A stretch of 64,000 nucleotides of DNA from Gordonia heveisoli (GTDB lineage Bacteria > Actinomycetota > Actinomycetes > Mycobacteriales > Mycobacteriaceae): the NCBI RefSeq assembly GCF_030315745.1, contig NZ_JASXSH010000012.1, forward strand, positions 92,914 through 156,913, in the 5' to 3' direction. Under the pieces are notes generated by a model. The model worked only from the letters and a program-made list of their open reading frames with translations, was not told the DNA's origin and made no database searches. The translations under genes were made by a program, and so were the position numbers. This document shows, piece by piece, positions 48,621-56,609 of this stretch. How positions within the stretch are numbered: the first letter of the stretch is position 1; each line of letters starts with the position of its first letter.

Positions 48621-49880
48621 ATGCCCGATCGCGTCCCCGTCCGTACCTCCATCGCTCTCACCGCAGCCGCTGCGGCTCGCTGGGCGTCGCGGACCGCGGG
48701 ACGTGGCAAGGGGTCGATGATCGGCGGCCTGATCGCCGCGAAGATCGACCCCGACATCATGCAACGCCTCGCCGCGGGCAAACGCACCGCGATCATCACC
48801 GGCACCAACGGCAAGTCGACGACGACCCGCATGACCGCGGCCGCGCTCAGCGAACTCGGCGAGGTCGCGACTCAGGCCGACGGCGCCAACATGGACGCGG
48901 GCATCATCGCCACACTGAGCTTGCAGCGCACCGCGCCGATCGCCGCACTCGAGGTCGACGAGCTGCACGTACCGCATGTCAGCGACGCCGTGAACCCCGA
49001 AGTTCTTGTGCTGCTCAACCTTTCCCGGGATCAGCTGGATCGTGTCGGCGAGATCAACCTGATCGAACGCCGGCTCCGCGAGGGTATCGCCCGTCACCGC
49101 GACGCAATCGTGGTCGCCAATTGCGACGACGTGCTGGTCACCTCGGCTGCCTTCGACGCCCCGAACGTGGTGTGGGTGGCCGCAGGTGCGAGCTGGGTCG
49201 GCGACTCGGTGAGCTGCCCGCGCACCGGTGAACCGATCATCCGGTCCGGCGAGGACTGGCGGTCCACCGGTGACGACAAGTTCCGCCGCCCCACCCCCGA
49301 CTGGTGGTTCGACGACGAGAACATCTACGGGCCCCACGGTTTCCAAGCGCGGCTCGAACTGTCGGTACCAGGCCGGGCGAACCGCGGCAATGCGACGCAG
49401 GCGGTCGCGGCGGCAGTCGCCATGGGCGCCGATCCGGCCAAGGCCGTCGCTGGGGTCGGTACGGTCGGCGAGGTCGCGGGCCGCTACGGCATCCACCACA
49501 TCGGCAACCATTCGGTGCGCACACTCCTGGCCAAGAACCCGGCAGGCTGGCAGGAAGCGCTGTCGATGATCGACCAGAACGCCGACGGCCTGGTCATCGC
49601 GGTCAACGGGCAGGTCCCCGACGGCGAGGATCTGTCCTGGCTGTGGGACGTCCGGTTCGAGGCCTTCGAGACGATGCAGGTCGTCGCGGCCGGAGAACGG
49701 GCCGCCGACCTCTCCGTTCGGCTGCTCTACGCCGGTGCCGAACACACCACCATCGACGACCCGCTCAAGGCGATCGAGTCCTGCCCGCCCGGCCGCGTCG
49801 AAGTGCTCGCCAACTACACCGCCTTCCGCGACCTCGGATTGGCCCTCGATCGCGCCGCCAGCGCCCGGAAGGGGCAGTGA
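48621..49880 (+). CDS. murT: Lipid II isoglutaminyl synthase, MurT subunit
   Basis: 419 residues of the Mur-ligase fold with the P-loop TGTNGKSTT at 60-68 and the DUF1727 C-terminal domain carrying the LSWLWDVRFEAF catalytic segment. With GatD it amidates the alpha-carboxyl of D-glutamate in lipid II. The zinc-ribbon region keeps one cysteine (SCPRTGEP at 198-205); the other three expected Cys positions are not Cys. ATG 48621 is used; its promoter is not clear. It overlaps gatD by one base. Confidence 0.93.
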   Translation: MPDRVPVRTSIALTAAAAARWASRTAGRGKGSMIGGLIAAKIDPDIMQRLAAGKRTAIITGTNGKSTTTRMTAAALSELGEVATQADGANMDAGIIATLSLQRTAPIAALEVDELHVPHVSDAVNPEVLVLLNLSRDQLDRVGEINLIERRLREGIARHRDAIVVANCDDVLVTSAAFDAPNVVWVAAGASWVGDSVSCPRTGEPIIRSGEDWRSTGDDKFRRPTPDWWFDDENIYGPHGFQARLELSVPGRANRGNATQAVAAAVAMGADPAKAVAGVGTVGEVAGRYGIHHIGNHSVRTLLAKNPAGWQEALSMIDQNADGLVIAVNGQVPDGEDLSWLWDVRFEAFETMQVVAAGERAADLSVRLLYAGAEHTTIDDPLKAIESCPPGRVEVLANYTAFRDLGLALDRAASARKGQ

Positions 49881-50602
49881 TGAGTGAGTCGACGCTGCGG
49901 ATCGGCCTGGTCCTGCCCGATGTGATGGGCACCTACGGTGACGGCGGCAACGCGCTCATCCTGCGTCAGCGCGCCCGGATGCGCGGCATCGACGCCGAGA
50001 TCATTCACATCACCCTCGACGACGAGGTGCCCGACTCTCTCGACGTGTACACGCTCGGCGGTGCCGAGGATTACGCCCAACGTCTGGCCACCCGCCATCT
50101 GACCCGGTTCCCCGGACTGCAGCGTGCGGCCGCCGCCGGGCGTCCGGTCTTGGCCATCTGTGCGGCCATCCAGGTACTCGGCCACTGGTACGAGACCTCG
50201 GCCGGTGAACGCGTCGACGGCATCTCGCTGTTCGACCTGACCACCGCCCCTCAGGCCGAGCGCAGTATCGGCGAGCTTGTCACCGAACCGGTGCTCGGCG
50301 GACTCACAGCTCCCCTGAGCGGGTTCGAGAATCACCGCGGCGGAACGACTCTCGGCGCCGGTGCGGCACCCCTGGGCCGTGTTCGCCACGGGGTCGGCAA
50401 CGGTGTCGGCGACGGCACCGAGGGTGTCGTGCAGGGATCGGTGATCGGCACCTACATGCACGGACCGGCGTTGGCCCGCAATCCCGAACTCGCCGACCTG
50501 CTGCTCGCACGCGCCCTCGGCCGCGACGACCTTCCGCCCCTGGAACTCCCCCAGGTCGACCGCCTCCGCCGGGAGCGCCTCGCCGCCGGTCGTCGGGGCT
50601 GA
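49880..50602 (+). CDS. gatD: Lipid II isoglutaminyl synthase, GatD glutaminase subunit
   Basis: 240 residues of the class I glutamine amidotransferase (CobB/CobQ-like) family. C94 in LAICAAIQVLG is the nucleophile, which aligns with C94 of staphylococcal GatD, and H194 in TYMHGP completes the site. It releases ammonia from glutamine for MurT. ATG 49880 overlaps the murT stop by one base (TGATG). The pair matches Rv3712-Rv3713. Confidence 0.94.
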   Translation: MSESTLRIGLVLPDVMGTYGDGGNALILRQRARMRGIDAEIIHITLDDEVPDSLDVYTLGGAEDYAQRLATRHLTRFPGLQRAAAAGRPVLAICAAIQVLGHWYETSAGERVDGISLFDLTTAPQAERSIGELVTEPVLGGLTAPLSGFENHRGGTTLGAGAAPLGRVRHGVGNGVGDGTEGVVQGSVIGTYMHGPALARNPELADLLLARALGRDDLPPLELPQVDRLRRERLAAGRRG

Positions 50603-50647
50603 GCGTCGTCCTGCTCCCTCAGGAGTGCGGAGCGATAGCGCAGGACG

Positions 50648-51406
50648 TCATTCAGGGCCCGCTACCCGCAGACCCGCATGCCGACCGGCCGCGGCCAGCA
50701 CTTCCTGTGCCATCTGCGGCGTGAGCCGACCGGTGAAGGTGTTGTGCTGACTGACGTGGTAGCAGCCGAATACCTCGATGGCGGCATCGTCGCGGGTGAG
50801 GGTGGTCGTCGCACCGTGCGCGAACTTCGGGCGAGGCCGGGGCACCTCCCAGCCCAGCGCCCCGAAGGTCCGCAGGGTTGCCGCCCAGCCGAACGATCCG
50901 AGCGTCACCACCGATCGCACGGTGGGCGCGAGCAATTCGAGCTCGGCGTGCAGCCACGACGCACACCGGTCACGTTCGGCCACGGTCGGCTTGTTCTGCG
51001 GCGGAGGACATCTCACCGGTGCGGTCATCCGGGTTCCGTACAGTCGTAGGCCGTCGTCGGCAGAGATCGACTCCGACTGCGATGCCAGCCCCACCGCATG
51101 CAGCGCCGCGAACAGAAAGTCGCCGCTGCGATCGCCGGTGAACATCCGCCCGGTTCGGTTGGCGCCGTGGGCAGCCGGCGCGAGACCGATGATCAGCAAC
51201 GCCGCATCGTCGGGGCCGAAGCCGGGAACCGGCCGTTGCCAATACTCTTGGTCGGCGAAGGCTGCCCGCTTCTCGATCGCGACCCGCTCGCGCCAGGCGA
51301 CCAGCCGGGGGCACGCCCGGCATTCGATGAGTTCCGCGTCGAGTTCGGCCAGGTCATGAAAGCGGCCCACCCCGCCCGGCGAACGGGAAGTTCTCCGTCC
51401 CACCAT
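50648..51406 (-). CDS. udgB: Type-5 (UdgB) uracil-DNA glycosylase
   Basis: 252 residues. Four cysteines suit a 4Fe-4S cluster: C29 and C32 (CRACPRLVAWRE), C133 (VRCPPPQNKPT) and C148 (DRCASW). The uracil-binding motif GLAPAAHGANRTGRMF is at 74-89 and HVSQHNTFTGRL lies near the C-terminus. It removes uracil and other deaminated bases from DNA. It is the last of three closely spaced genes with a P-loop kinase (10-base gap) and a secreted hydrolase. Confidence 0.9.
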   Translation of the reverse strand: MVGRRTSRSPGGVGRFHDLAELDAELIECRACPRLVAWRERVAIEKRAAFADQEYWQRPVPGFGPDDAALLIIGLAPAAHGANRTGRMFTGDRSGDFLFAALHAVGLASQSESISADDGLRLYGTRMTAPVRCPPPQNKPTVAERDRCASWLHAELELLAPTVRSVVTLGSFGWAATLRTFGALGWEVPRPRPKFAHGATTTLTRDDAAIEVFGCYHVSQHNTFTGRLTPQMAQEVLAAAGRHAGLRVAGPE

Positions 51407-51416
51407 GACGCCCAGC

Positions 51417-51974
51417 TTAATCCAGGATCAGGCACCGATCCCGGGTTCGGTCCACCGCGAACCAGCCTCGCTCGAACTCCTGCCATCGACGCAGGTGGCC
51501 CCGCGTCTGCTCACCGTCACGCGCCACCGCCCGCTCCAGACGTTCCTCCGGCGACGGCCCGTCCAGCCACAACGCATGGGTCAGCCGATCGGCGACCCGG
51601 GCGCGCGCCGACGACACGCCTTCCAGGACCAGCAGCGGTTCCCAGCGCCGCCATACCTGCGGCCCCGGTTCAGCGCGGTCGCCCTGCCAGACCCGCGGAT
51701 GGAACTGATAGTCGCGACGGCGCGTGAAGGCTTGCAGCACATCGCGTTCCAGCTCCGGCCACCACGAAACCGGATCGACCCAGCTGGCGAACTCGTCCGT
51801 GCGGATCAGCGTCACCCCGACACCGCGCGCACGCAGCCGGGCCACCAGCGCGTCGGCGACAGTGGATTTCCCCGCCCCCGACGGCCCGTCGATCGCGACG
51901 ATCCCGGACGCCATCTCGTCGGCCAGCTCGTCGAGTCGACTCGCCAGACCGGCGTCGAGGCGGGGGAAGGTCAT
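51417..51974 (-). CDS. Uridine-kinase-like P-loop protein
   Basis: 185 residues. Walker A GPSGAGKST is at about residues 29-37, RTDEFASW gives the region of the substrate-binding base, and VLEGVSSARARVADR follows, the layout of the uridine kinase/NRK-like family. The substrate may be a nucleoside or another small alcohol. ATG 51974 lies 16 bases after the stop of the hydrolase gene, so these genes form one operon. The function is inferred from fold only. Confidence 0.75.
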   Translation of the reverse strand: MTFPRLDAGLASRLDELADEMASGIVAIDGPSGAGKSTVADALVARLRARGVGVTLIRTDEFASWVDPVSWWPELERDVLQAFTRRRDYQFHPRVWQGDRAEPGPQVWRRWEPLLVLEGVSSARARVADRLTHALWLDGPSPEERLERAVARDGEQTRGHLRRWQEFERGWFAVDRTRDRCLILD

Positions 51975-51990
51975 CGGCGTCGGATCACGT

Positions 51991-53613
51991 TCAGTCGACC
52001 GGCAGCGCCGGGCCGATCCCGGTCGAACCGGACGGCGCGGGCAACCGGTCCAACGGATTGGTGATCCGCGCCTGGTCGGTATAGGTCACGCCGGTGTGTC
52101 CGGTCGTCAGATACTGCGCGATCGCGGCGTTCAGCTTCGGGTTGTCGCGACCGATCTGACCGTGGTCGCCGCCGCCGACGGTGATGAGATGCGCGCGCAT
52201 CGCGTCACGCAGCCGCAGCGCCCCGGCGTACGGCGTCTGCGGATCGCCGAGACTGTTGATCAGCAGCGGCTGCACCGGGAGCCCGCGGTTGTAGGTGCGC
52301 ACCGGACGCACGATCGCCGGGGCACCGGCACAGCCGATACCGGAGGCGCGGAACAGGCCGGGCGCCTCGAAGATGTCGCCGGAGATCAGATTCGTGTAGA
52401 CCGCGGCCGGGATCAGCTCCGGCCGGGCCGGAAACTGGTTCTCGTTGCACAGGATTGCGTCGAACATGTTGTTCGACGCCGTTGTGGCGGCCTTCTCCGG
52501 CGCCGACAGCTGACGCTTCTTGGGGGTCGGGACCTTACCCGCCAGCCGCAACGCGACGATCGGCCACAGATCCCGATTGGGTGCGACGATCCGCGTCGCC
52601 GAGAGCATCGACGAGGTCGCCTGATTCTTGCCGGTCAGCATGGTGGCGACGAAGTTCTCGTAGGCCGCCCGCGACGCCGCGGTCAGATTGGTTCCGGCGA
52701 GGTACAGATCCGACCAGGCCCGCAGCCCCGGGGGGACATCGCCGACCTGTGCGGGCGGCGCGGCCAGAGACGGCGGCACACCGGCTTCCCGCGTCACCCG
52801 CGCACTCCACTTCCGGTACACCGACAGCGGTGTCTTACCCAGGTGATAGATGTTGTCGTGCTGTGCGATCCACACCATCATCGCGTTGACCCGAGCCTTG
52901 TACCCGGGGGTCTGGACGAGGCCCATGTCGTTCCAGATCCCATCCGGGTTGACCGCCGAGTCCAGGATGAGACGATCGGTGTGCTGGGGATAGAGCGTCG
53001 CATAGGTGGACATCAGCGTGGTGCCGTAGGAGACGCCCCACAGGCTGAGCTTGCCGACACCGAGTGCCCGTCGCGCCATCTCGATGTCGCGGGCGGTGTT
53101 CTCGGTGGTGATGGTCCGAACGTAGCCGCCGCTGGCCTTTTCACACCGATTCCGGTTGATCGCACCGTAGTTGGCGAGAGCTTCGAAGTCGTCGGCCGCG
53201 GTGAACGGCGCGCATTCGAGCGGGGTGCCGCCGACCAGCCCGCGCGGCTGTACCGCGACCAGGTCGAACTCGTCGCGCACCGCAGCCGGCGGCGGGGCCC
53301 ATTGGAACAGCCCGATCGCATCGCCACCGGGACCGCCGGGATTGCCCACCAGCACACCGCGTTTGCGGCTGGGATCACGGGCTGGGAGCCGGCTGATCGT
53401 CACGTCGATGGTCGGGCCGTGCGGGTTGGCGTAGTCACGCGGCACCTTGATGGTGGCGCACTGCGCCTTGTCGGCGTCGTGGATTTTCGCGCACGGCCCC
53501 CAGTTGAGCTGTGGGGCGGCCGCCACCTGCGGCGTCGCGGCAATCACCCCCGCAGCCGTTCCGACGGCCAGAACCGCACCGACGGCACGCGCTCGGAAAC
53601 GATGACTCAACAC
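51991..53613 (-). CDS. Secreted alpha/beta hydrolase with TAP-like C-terminal domain
   Basis: 540 residues. A signal peptide ends near residue 28 (VGTAAGVIAATPQVAAA). The hydrolase core has GNPGGPGG (oxyanion region), nucleophile LWGVSYGTT, acid in SLGDPQTPYA, and His in GGGDHGQIG. The family holds tripeptidyl aminopeptidases and mycobacterial secreted peptidases. GTG 53613 is given as the start, although TTG 53610 is better spaced (5 bases) from the GGGAG at 53616-53620. The upstream GTG 53631 is a third option. It heads the three-gene unit with the kinase and UdgB. Confidence 0.83.
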   Translation of the reverse strand: MLSHRFRARAVGAVLAVGTAAGVIAATPQVAAAPQLNWGPCAKIHDADKAQCATIKVPRDYANPHGPTIDVTISRLPARDPSRKRGVLVGNPGGPGGDAIGLFQWAPPPAAVRDEFDLVAVQPRGLVGGTPLECAPFTAADDFEALANYGAINRNRCEKASGGYVRTITTENTARDIEMARRALGVGKLSLWGVSYGTTLMSTYATLYPQHTDRLILDSAVNPDGIWNDMGLVQTPGYKARVNAMMVWIAQHDNIYHLGKTPLSVYRKWSARVTREAGVPPSLAAPPAQVGDVPPGLRAWSDLYLAGTNLTAASRAAYENFVATMLTGKNQATSSMLSATRIVAPNRDLWPIVALRLAGKVPTPKKRQLSAPEKAATTASNNMFDAILCNENQFPARPELIPAAVYTNLISGDIFEAPGLFRASGIGCAGAPAIVRPVRTYNRGLPVQPLLINSLGDPQTPYAGALRLRDAMRAHLITVGGGDHGQIGRDNPKLNAAIAQYLTTGHTGVTYTDQARITNPLDRLPAPSGSTGIGPALPVD

Positions 53614-53705
53614 GACTCCCCTGCTCGGCACCCTATATCTCTAGCAGACCGGCGCCGCGGCCATCGGCCGGCCACCGTGGTGCGTGCGTCGGGACTCGGT
53701 CGGCC

Positions 53706-54317
53706 TCAGGCGAGGATCCGCCGACCCGACAATGCGCGGCCGAGTGTCAGTTCGTCGGCGAACTCCAGGTCACCGCCCATGGGCAGGCCTGACGCCAGCC
53801 GGGTCACCGACAATCCGGGGAAGTCTTTGAGCATCCGGAGCAGATAGGTGGCCGTCGCCTCACCCTCGGTGTTCGGGTCGGTGGCGACGATGATCTCGGT
53901 GACGTCGGCGCCGTCCTCCTGATTGGCCAGCCGTCGCAGCAACTCACGGATGCGCAGCTGGTCGGGCCCGATCCCCGACAACGGGTCGAGGGCACCACCG
54001 AGGACGTGGTACCGGCCGTGGAACTCCTTGGTCCGCTCGATGGCATGAACGTCCTTGGGTTCTTCGACGACGCAGATCTTGGTGGCGTCGCGGCGGGCAT
54101 CCGAGCAGATCCGGCACAGCCGGTTCGCCGAAACGTTGCCGCATTCGGCGCAGAAGGTGACGTTGTCGCGGACATGTCCGAGGGCAGCGATCAGCCGATC
54201 GATGTCCTTCTTCTCCCCGGCCAGCAGCGCGAAGGCGATGCGCTGGGCACCCTTGGGCCCCAGCCCCGGCTGTTTGGCCAGTTCGTCGATCAGATCCTGG
54301 ATCGGTCCTTCATACAT
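53706..54317 (-). CDS. recR: Recombination protein RecR
   Basis: 203 residues. The helix-hairpin-helix [13 protein letters not shown] is at about 17-29, the zinc finger C56-x2-C59...C68-x2-C71 follows, and the Toprim domain holds [17 protein letters not shown]. It loads RecA at gaps with RecF/RecO. ATG 54317 is chosen because [13 protein letters not shown] matches the family start. It follows the ebfC gene (31-base gap), as recR and ebfC do in mycobacteria. Confidence 0.96.
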   Translation of the reverse strand: MYEGPIQDLIDELAKQPGLGPKGAQRIAFALLAGEKKDIDRLIAALGHVRDNVTFCAECGNVSANRLCRICSDARRDATKICVVEEPKDVHAIERTKEFHGRYHVLGGALDPLSGIGPDQLRIRELLRRLANQEDGADVTEIIVATDPNTEGEATATYLLRMLKDFPGLSVTRLASGLPMGGDLEFADELTLGRALSGRRILA

Positions 54318-54348
54318 CCGCGGGTCACGCGTCCTTCGGTGTCCGCGG

Positions 54349-54717
54349 TCAGCCCAGACCGGGCAGGCCGCCGCCCAACCCGCCGGCGATCGGGCCCATC
54401 TTCTCGCTCGCCAGTGCGGTCCGCTTGGACTCCAGGTCCGACAGCGCACCGAGGATGAGATCCTGCAGGGTCTCCACGTCGTCGGCGTCGACGACCTTGG
54501 GGTCGATGGTCACGGCGCTGATCTCACCGGCACCGTTGCCGGTCACGGTGACCAGGCCGTTGCCCGCGGTTCCGACGACCTCGGTCGCCGCGATCTCGTT
54601 CTGTGCGTTCAGCAGCTGCGACTGCATCTGCTGCGCCTGGGCGAGCAGCCCGGCCATCGGGTTGTCGCCGCCGTCGCCGCCACCGAAGAGTGCGCTGGGA
54701 TCGAAAGGTTGAGTCAC
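54349..54717 (-). CDS. ebfC: YbaB/EbfC nucleoid-associated protein
   Basis: 122 residues. The helical core [19 protein letters not shown] and the beta segment [20 protein letters not shown] define the DNA-binding YbaB/EbfC family. The ends are glycine-rich ([20 protein letters not shown]). It binds DNA and is always near recR. It begins 22 bases before the end of the Imm10-like gene and reads into recR. Confidence 0.93.
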   Translation of the reverse strand: MTQPFDPSALFGGGDGGDNPMAGLLAQAQQMQSQLLNAQNEIAATEVVGTAGNGLVTVTGNGAGEISAVTIDPKVVDADDVETLQDLILGALSDLESKRTALASEKMGPIAGGLGGGLPGLG

Positions 54718-54739
54718 GGGTTACAGAGTAGTCGCCCGG

Positions 54740-55069
54740 TCACCGCAGCAACCGGTCGACATGCTCGGCGAGCTCGTCGACGGTCTGGTCGTCGGCCGGG
54801 CTGACCTCAAAGGACAGCAGTTCGTCGCCGAAGAGCCGTCCGGCGCGCGTGGTCAGCGCGAACTCGAACCGATCCTCGATACGGCGCCACTGGGTGATGC
54901 CACCGTAGATGGGTGCGCTGGCCCCGGTCGTCACACAGTATTCGTCGGCGCGCGGCCCACCGACCAGATCGCGCTGGATCTGGAAACACGCCATCGACTC
55001 GTCGTCGATGAAGACGACGGCCTCGCATCCGAGGTCCGGATGGCGTTCGTAGGATGCGCGGATGGTCAT
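54740..55069 (-). CDS. Imm10-like immunity-type protein
   Basis: 109 residues, beta-rich and acidic at the end. GCEAVVFIDDESMACFQIQRDL and DRFEFALTTRAGRLFG resemble the immunity protein 10 family found beside polymorphic toxins. No toxin gene is next to it; the neighbours are ebfC and an RNA pseudouridine synthase. Minus-strand TAGCCT (55077-55082) ends 7 bases before ATG 55069. The family call is by pattern recall and is uncertain. Confidence 0.55.
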   Translation of the reverse strand: MTIRASYERHPDLGCEAVVFIDDESMACFQIQRDLVGGPRADEYCVTTGASAPIYGGITQWRRIEDRFEFALTTRAGRLFGDELLSFEVSPADDQTVDELAEHVDRLLR

Positions 55070-55076
55070 GACGGCC

Positions 55077-55082
55077 AGGCTA
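55077..55082 (-). promoter_or_regulatory. -10 box TAGCCT, leaderless promoter
   Basis: TAGCCT on the minus strand ends 7 bases before ATG 55069 of the Imm10-like gene. Confidence 0.4.
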
Positions 55083-55093
55083 GCCCGAACGGT

Positions 55094-56059
55094 TCATCGT
55101 GGTGGGTCGGCCACCGACCGTGCGCTCTCGAACCGCCGCCGCTCGCCGGTGACCGGATCGTCGAACTCCAGCACTTGGGCGATCAGCCGCAGTGGCGCCC
55201 CGAAATCCCCGTGATCTGGGCGTTCGGCGAGTTCGGGCCGGATGTCGGGGTACAGCGGGTCGTCGACGATCGGCACGCCCAGCGACGCCATGTGCATTCG
55301 CAGCTGGTGAGTTCGCCCGGTCTCCGGGATCAGCCGATAGACACCGAGTCCGGGTGGGGCCGGTTCGTCGAGCAGGGAGATCGTGCTGATCGCGTTGACC
55401 GGGCCGTCGATGACCCGGGCCCGCAGGTCGCCCGCGGTCTTCTCGATGCGGTCGCGCACGGTGACCGCTGTCGTCAACGCCTCGTCGCGGGATGCGAGCG
55501 CGCGATACTCCTTGGACACCCGCCGCGCGGCGAACAGTTCCTGGTAGGCCGACCGCAGCCGGGGTTGCAGGGTGAACAGCAGGACCCCGGCGGTCAACCG
55601 GTCGAGCCGATGAGCCGGTGCGACGTCGCCGGAACCGAGCGCACGCCGCAGCCGCACGAGTGCGGTCTCGGTGACGTGCCTACCGCGCGGCATGGTGGCC
55701 AGGAAATGCGGCTTGTCGACGACGACGATGTTCTCGTCGCGGTGAATGATCGGCAGCCCGAAGGGGATCTGCACTTCGTCGGGCAGATCCCGATACAGAT
55801 AGATCGAGGTGTTCGGGATCGCCGGCCGGTCGAGGTCGACCGGATGTCCGGCCGCGTCGACGATCTCGCCCGCCGACGCCCGAGCGACGAGATCCTCCTC
55901 GCTCAGGCCGTCGAGAGTCGGTGCGGCGAGCAGGCATTCGCCGACCGTGTGGCCGGTCCCGGCGCGCAGGACGACCCGGGTGGCGTCCACCCCGTCACGC
56001 AATGGCAGGGGCGACGGCCGTGCTCGCCCGCGACGCCTACGGACCGGTTCATCGGCCAT
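55094..56059 (-). CDS. RluA family RNA pseudouridine synthase
   Basis: 321 residues. The catalytic motif HRLDRLTAG holds D153, with IVVVDKPHFLATMPRGRH before it and PETGRTHQLRMHMA after it. A basic, arginine-rich N-terminus replaces an S4 domain. It converts uridine to pseudouridine in rRNA or tRNA; the site is unknown. ATG 56059 begins MADEPVRR. Its gene has 28 bases to the SRPBCC stop upstream, so the two may be one transcript. Confidence 0.9.
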   Translation of the reverse strand: MADEPVRRRRGRARPSPLPLRDGVDATRVVLRAGTGHTVGECLLAAPTLDGLSEEDLVARASAGEIVDAAGHPVDLDRPAIPNTSIYLYRDLPDEVQIPFGLPIIHRDENIVVVDKPHFLATMPRGRHVTETALVRLRRALGSGDVAPAHRLDRLTAGVLLFTLQPRLRSAYQELFAARRVSKEYRALASRDEALTTAVTVRDRIEKTAGDLRARVIDGPVNAISTISLLDEPAPPGLGVYRLIPETGRTHQLRMHMASLGVPIVDDPLYPDIRPELAERPDHGDFGAPLRLIAQVLEFDDPVTGERRRFESARSVADPPR

Positions 56060-56087
56060 CGCAAGGCCACTCGCCGTCGGACTGTGC

Positions 56088-56528
56088 TCAGCCCTCGACG
56101 CGTGCCTTGAGGTTGGCCAGCAACTGGGCCTGGATCCGGTTGAGGCCCTTCGGCGCGAAGGTCTTCTCGAAGAAGCCGCCGATCCCGCTGGCGTTGCTGG
56201 TCCACGTGGTGGTGGTGGTCACCGTGGCGCCCGAACCGGCCGCCGCGACCTGATAGGTGGTCACCAGCGTCGAGTTGGCGTCGGTCTCGGTGATGGTGTC
56301 CGGAGTGACGCTGGCGGTGGCCTGGACGTCACGCTGCCGCTTCGAAGTGGCCTGCAGGATCCAATGGACCACCGTGCCATCGCCGTTACCCCCGCTGACG
56401 ACCGAATAGTCGCGATACTGCTCGGGCAGGATTGCCGGGCGCACCTCGACGTAGTCGGCCAGCGCCGCGATCACCGCGTCCGGGCTGGCGGCGACCTCGA
56501 CTGTTTGCGATGCGGAAATCTGACCCAT
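56088..56528 (-). CDS. SRPBCC family protein
   Basis: 146 residues. The SRPBCC (START-like) fold is suggested by SQTVEVAASPDAVIAALADY at the start, alternating strands (TITETDANSTLVTTYQV, SGATVTTTTTWTS), and an amphipathic C-terminal helix (GLNRIQAQLLANLKAR). It would bind a lipid or other hydrophobic ligand. The position next to the FAD oxidoreductase and methyltransferase pair matches Rv3718c. ATG 56528 has AGGAG 8 bases upstream. Confidence 0.85.
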   Translation of the reverse strand: MGQISASQTVEVAASPDAVIAALADYVEVRPAILPEQYRDYSVVSGGNGDGTVVHWILQATSKRQRDVQATASVTPDTITETDANSTLVTTYQVAAAGSGATVTTTTTWTSNASGIGGFFEKTFAPKGLNRIQAQLLANLKARVEG

Positions 56529-56597
56529 GGCGGTGACTCCTTCGACGATGTGGCGGGTACCCCACCCGATTTGTTGGCGGGTGCACGGCTTCCGTCC

Positions 56598-56603
56598 TAG
56601 GCT
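56598..56603 (+). promoter_or_regulatory. -10 box TAGGCT, leaderless promoter
   Basis: TAGGCT ends 6 bases before GTG 56610; TTGGCG (56574-56579) is 18 bases upstream as a -35 box. Confidence 0.55.
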
Positions 56604-56609
56604 AGCCAA

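Noticed and set aside
51974..51991. UdgB-kinase-hydrolase unit as a DNA-repair or anti-phage island
   Set aside because: The secreted hydrolase and uridine-kinase-like protein have no link to defence; co-transcription alone is weak evidence.
54740..55069. Imm10-like gene with ebfC as a toxin-antitoxin pair
   Set aside because: EbfC is a conserved nucleoid protein and no toxin fold is next to it.
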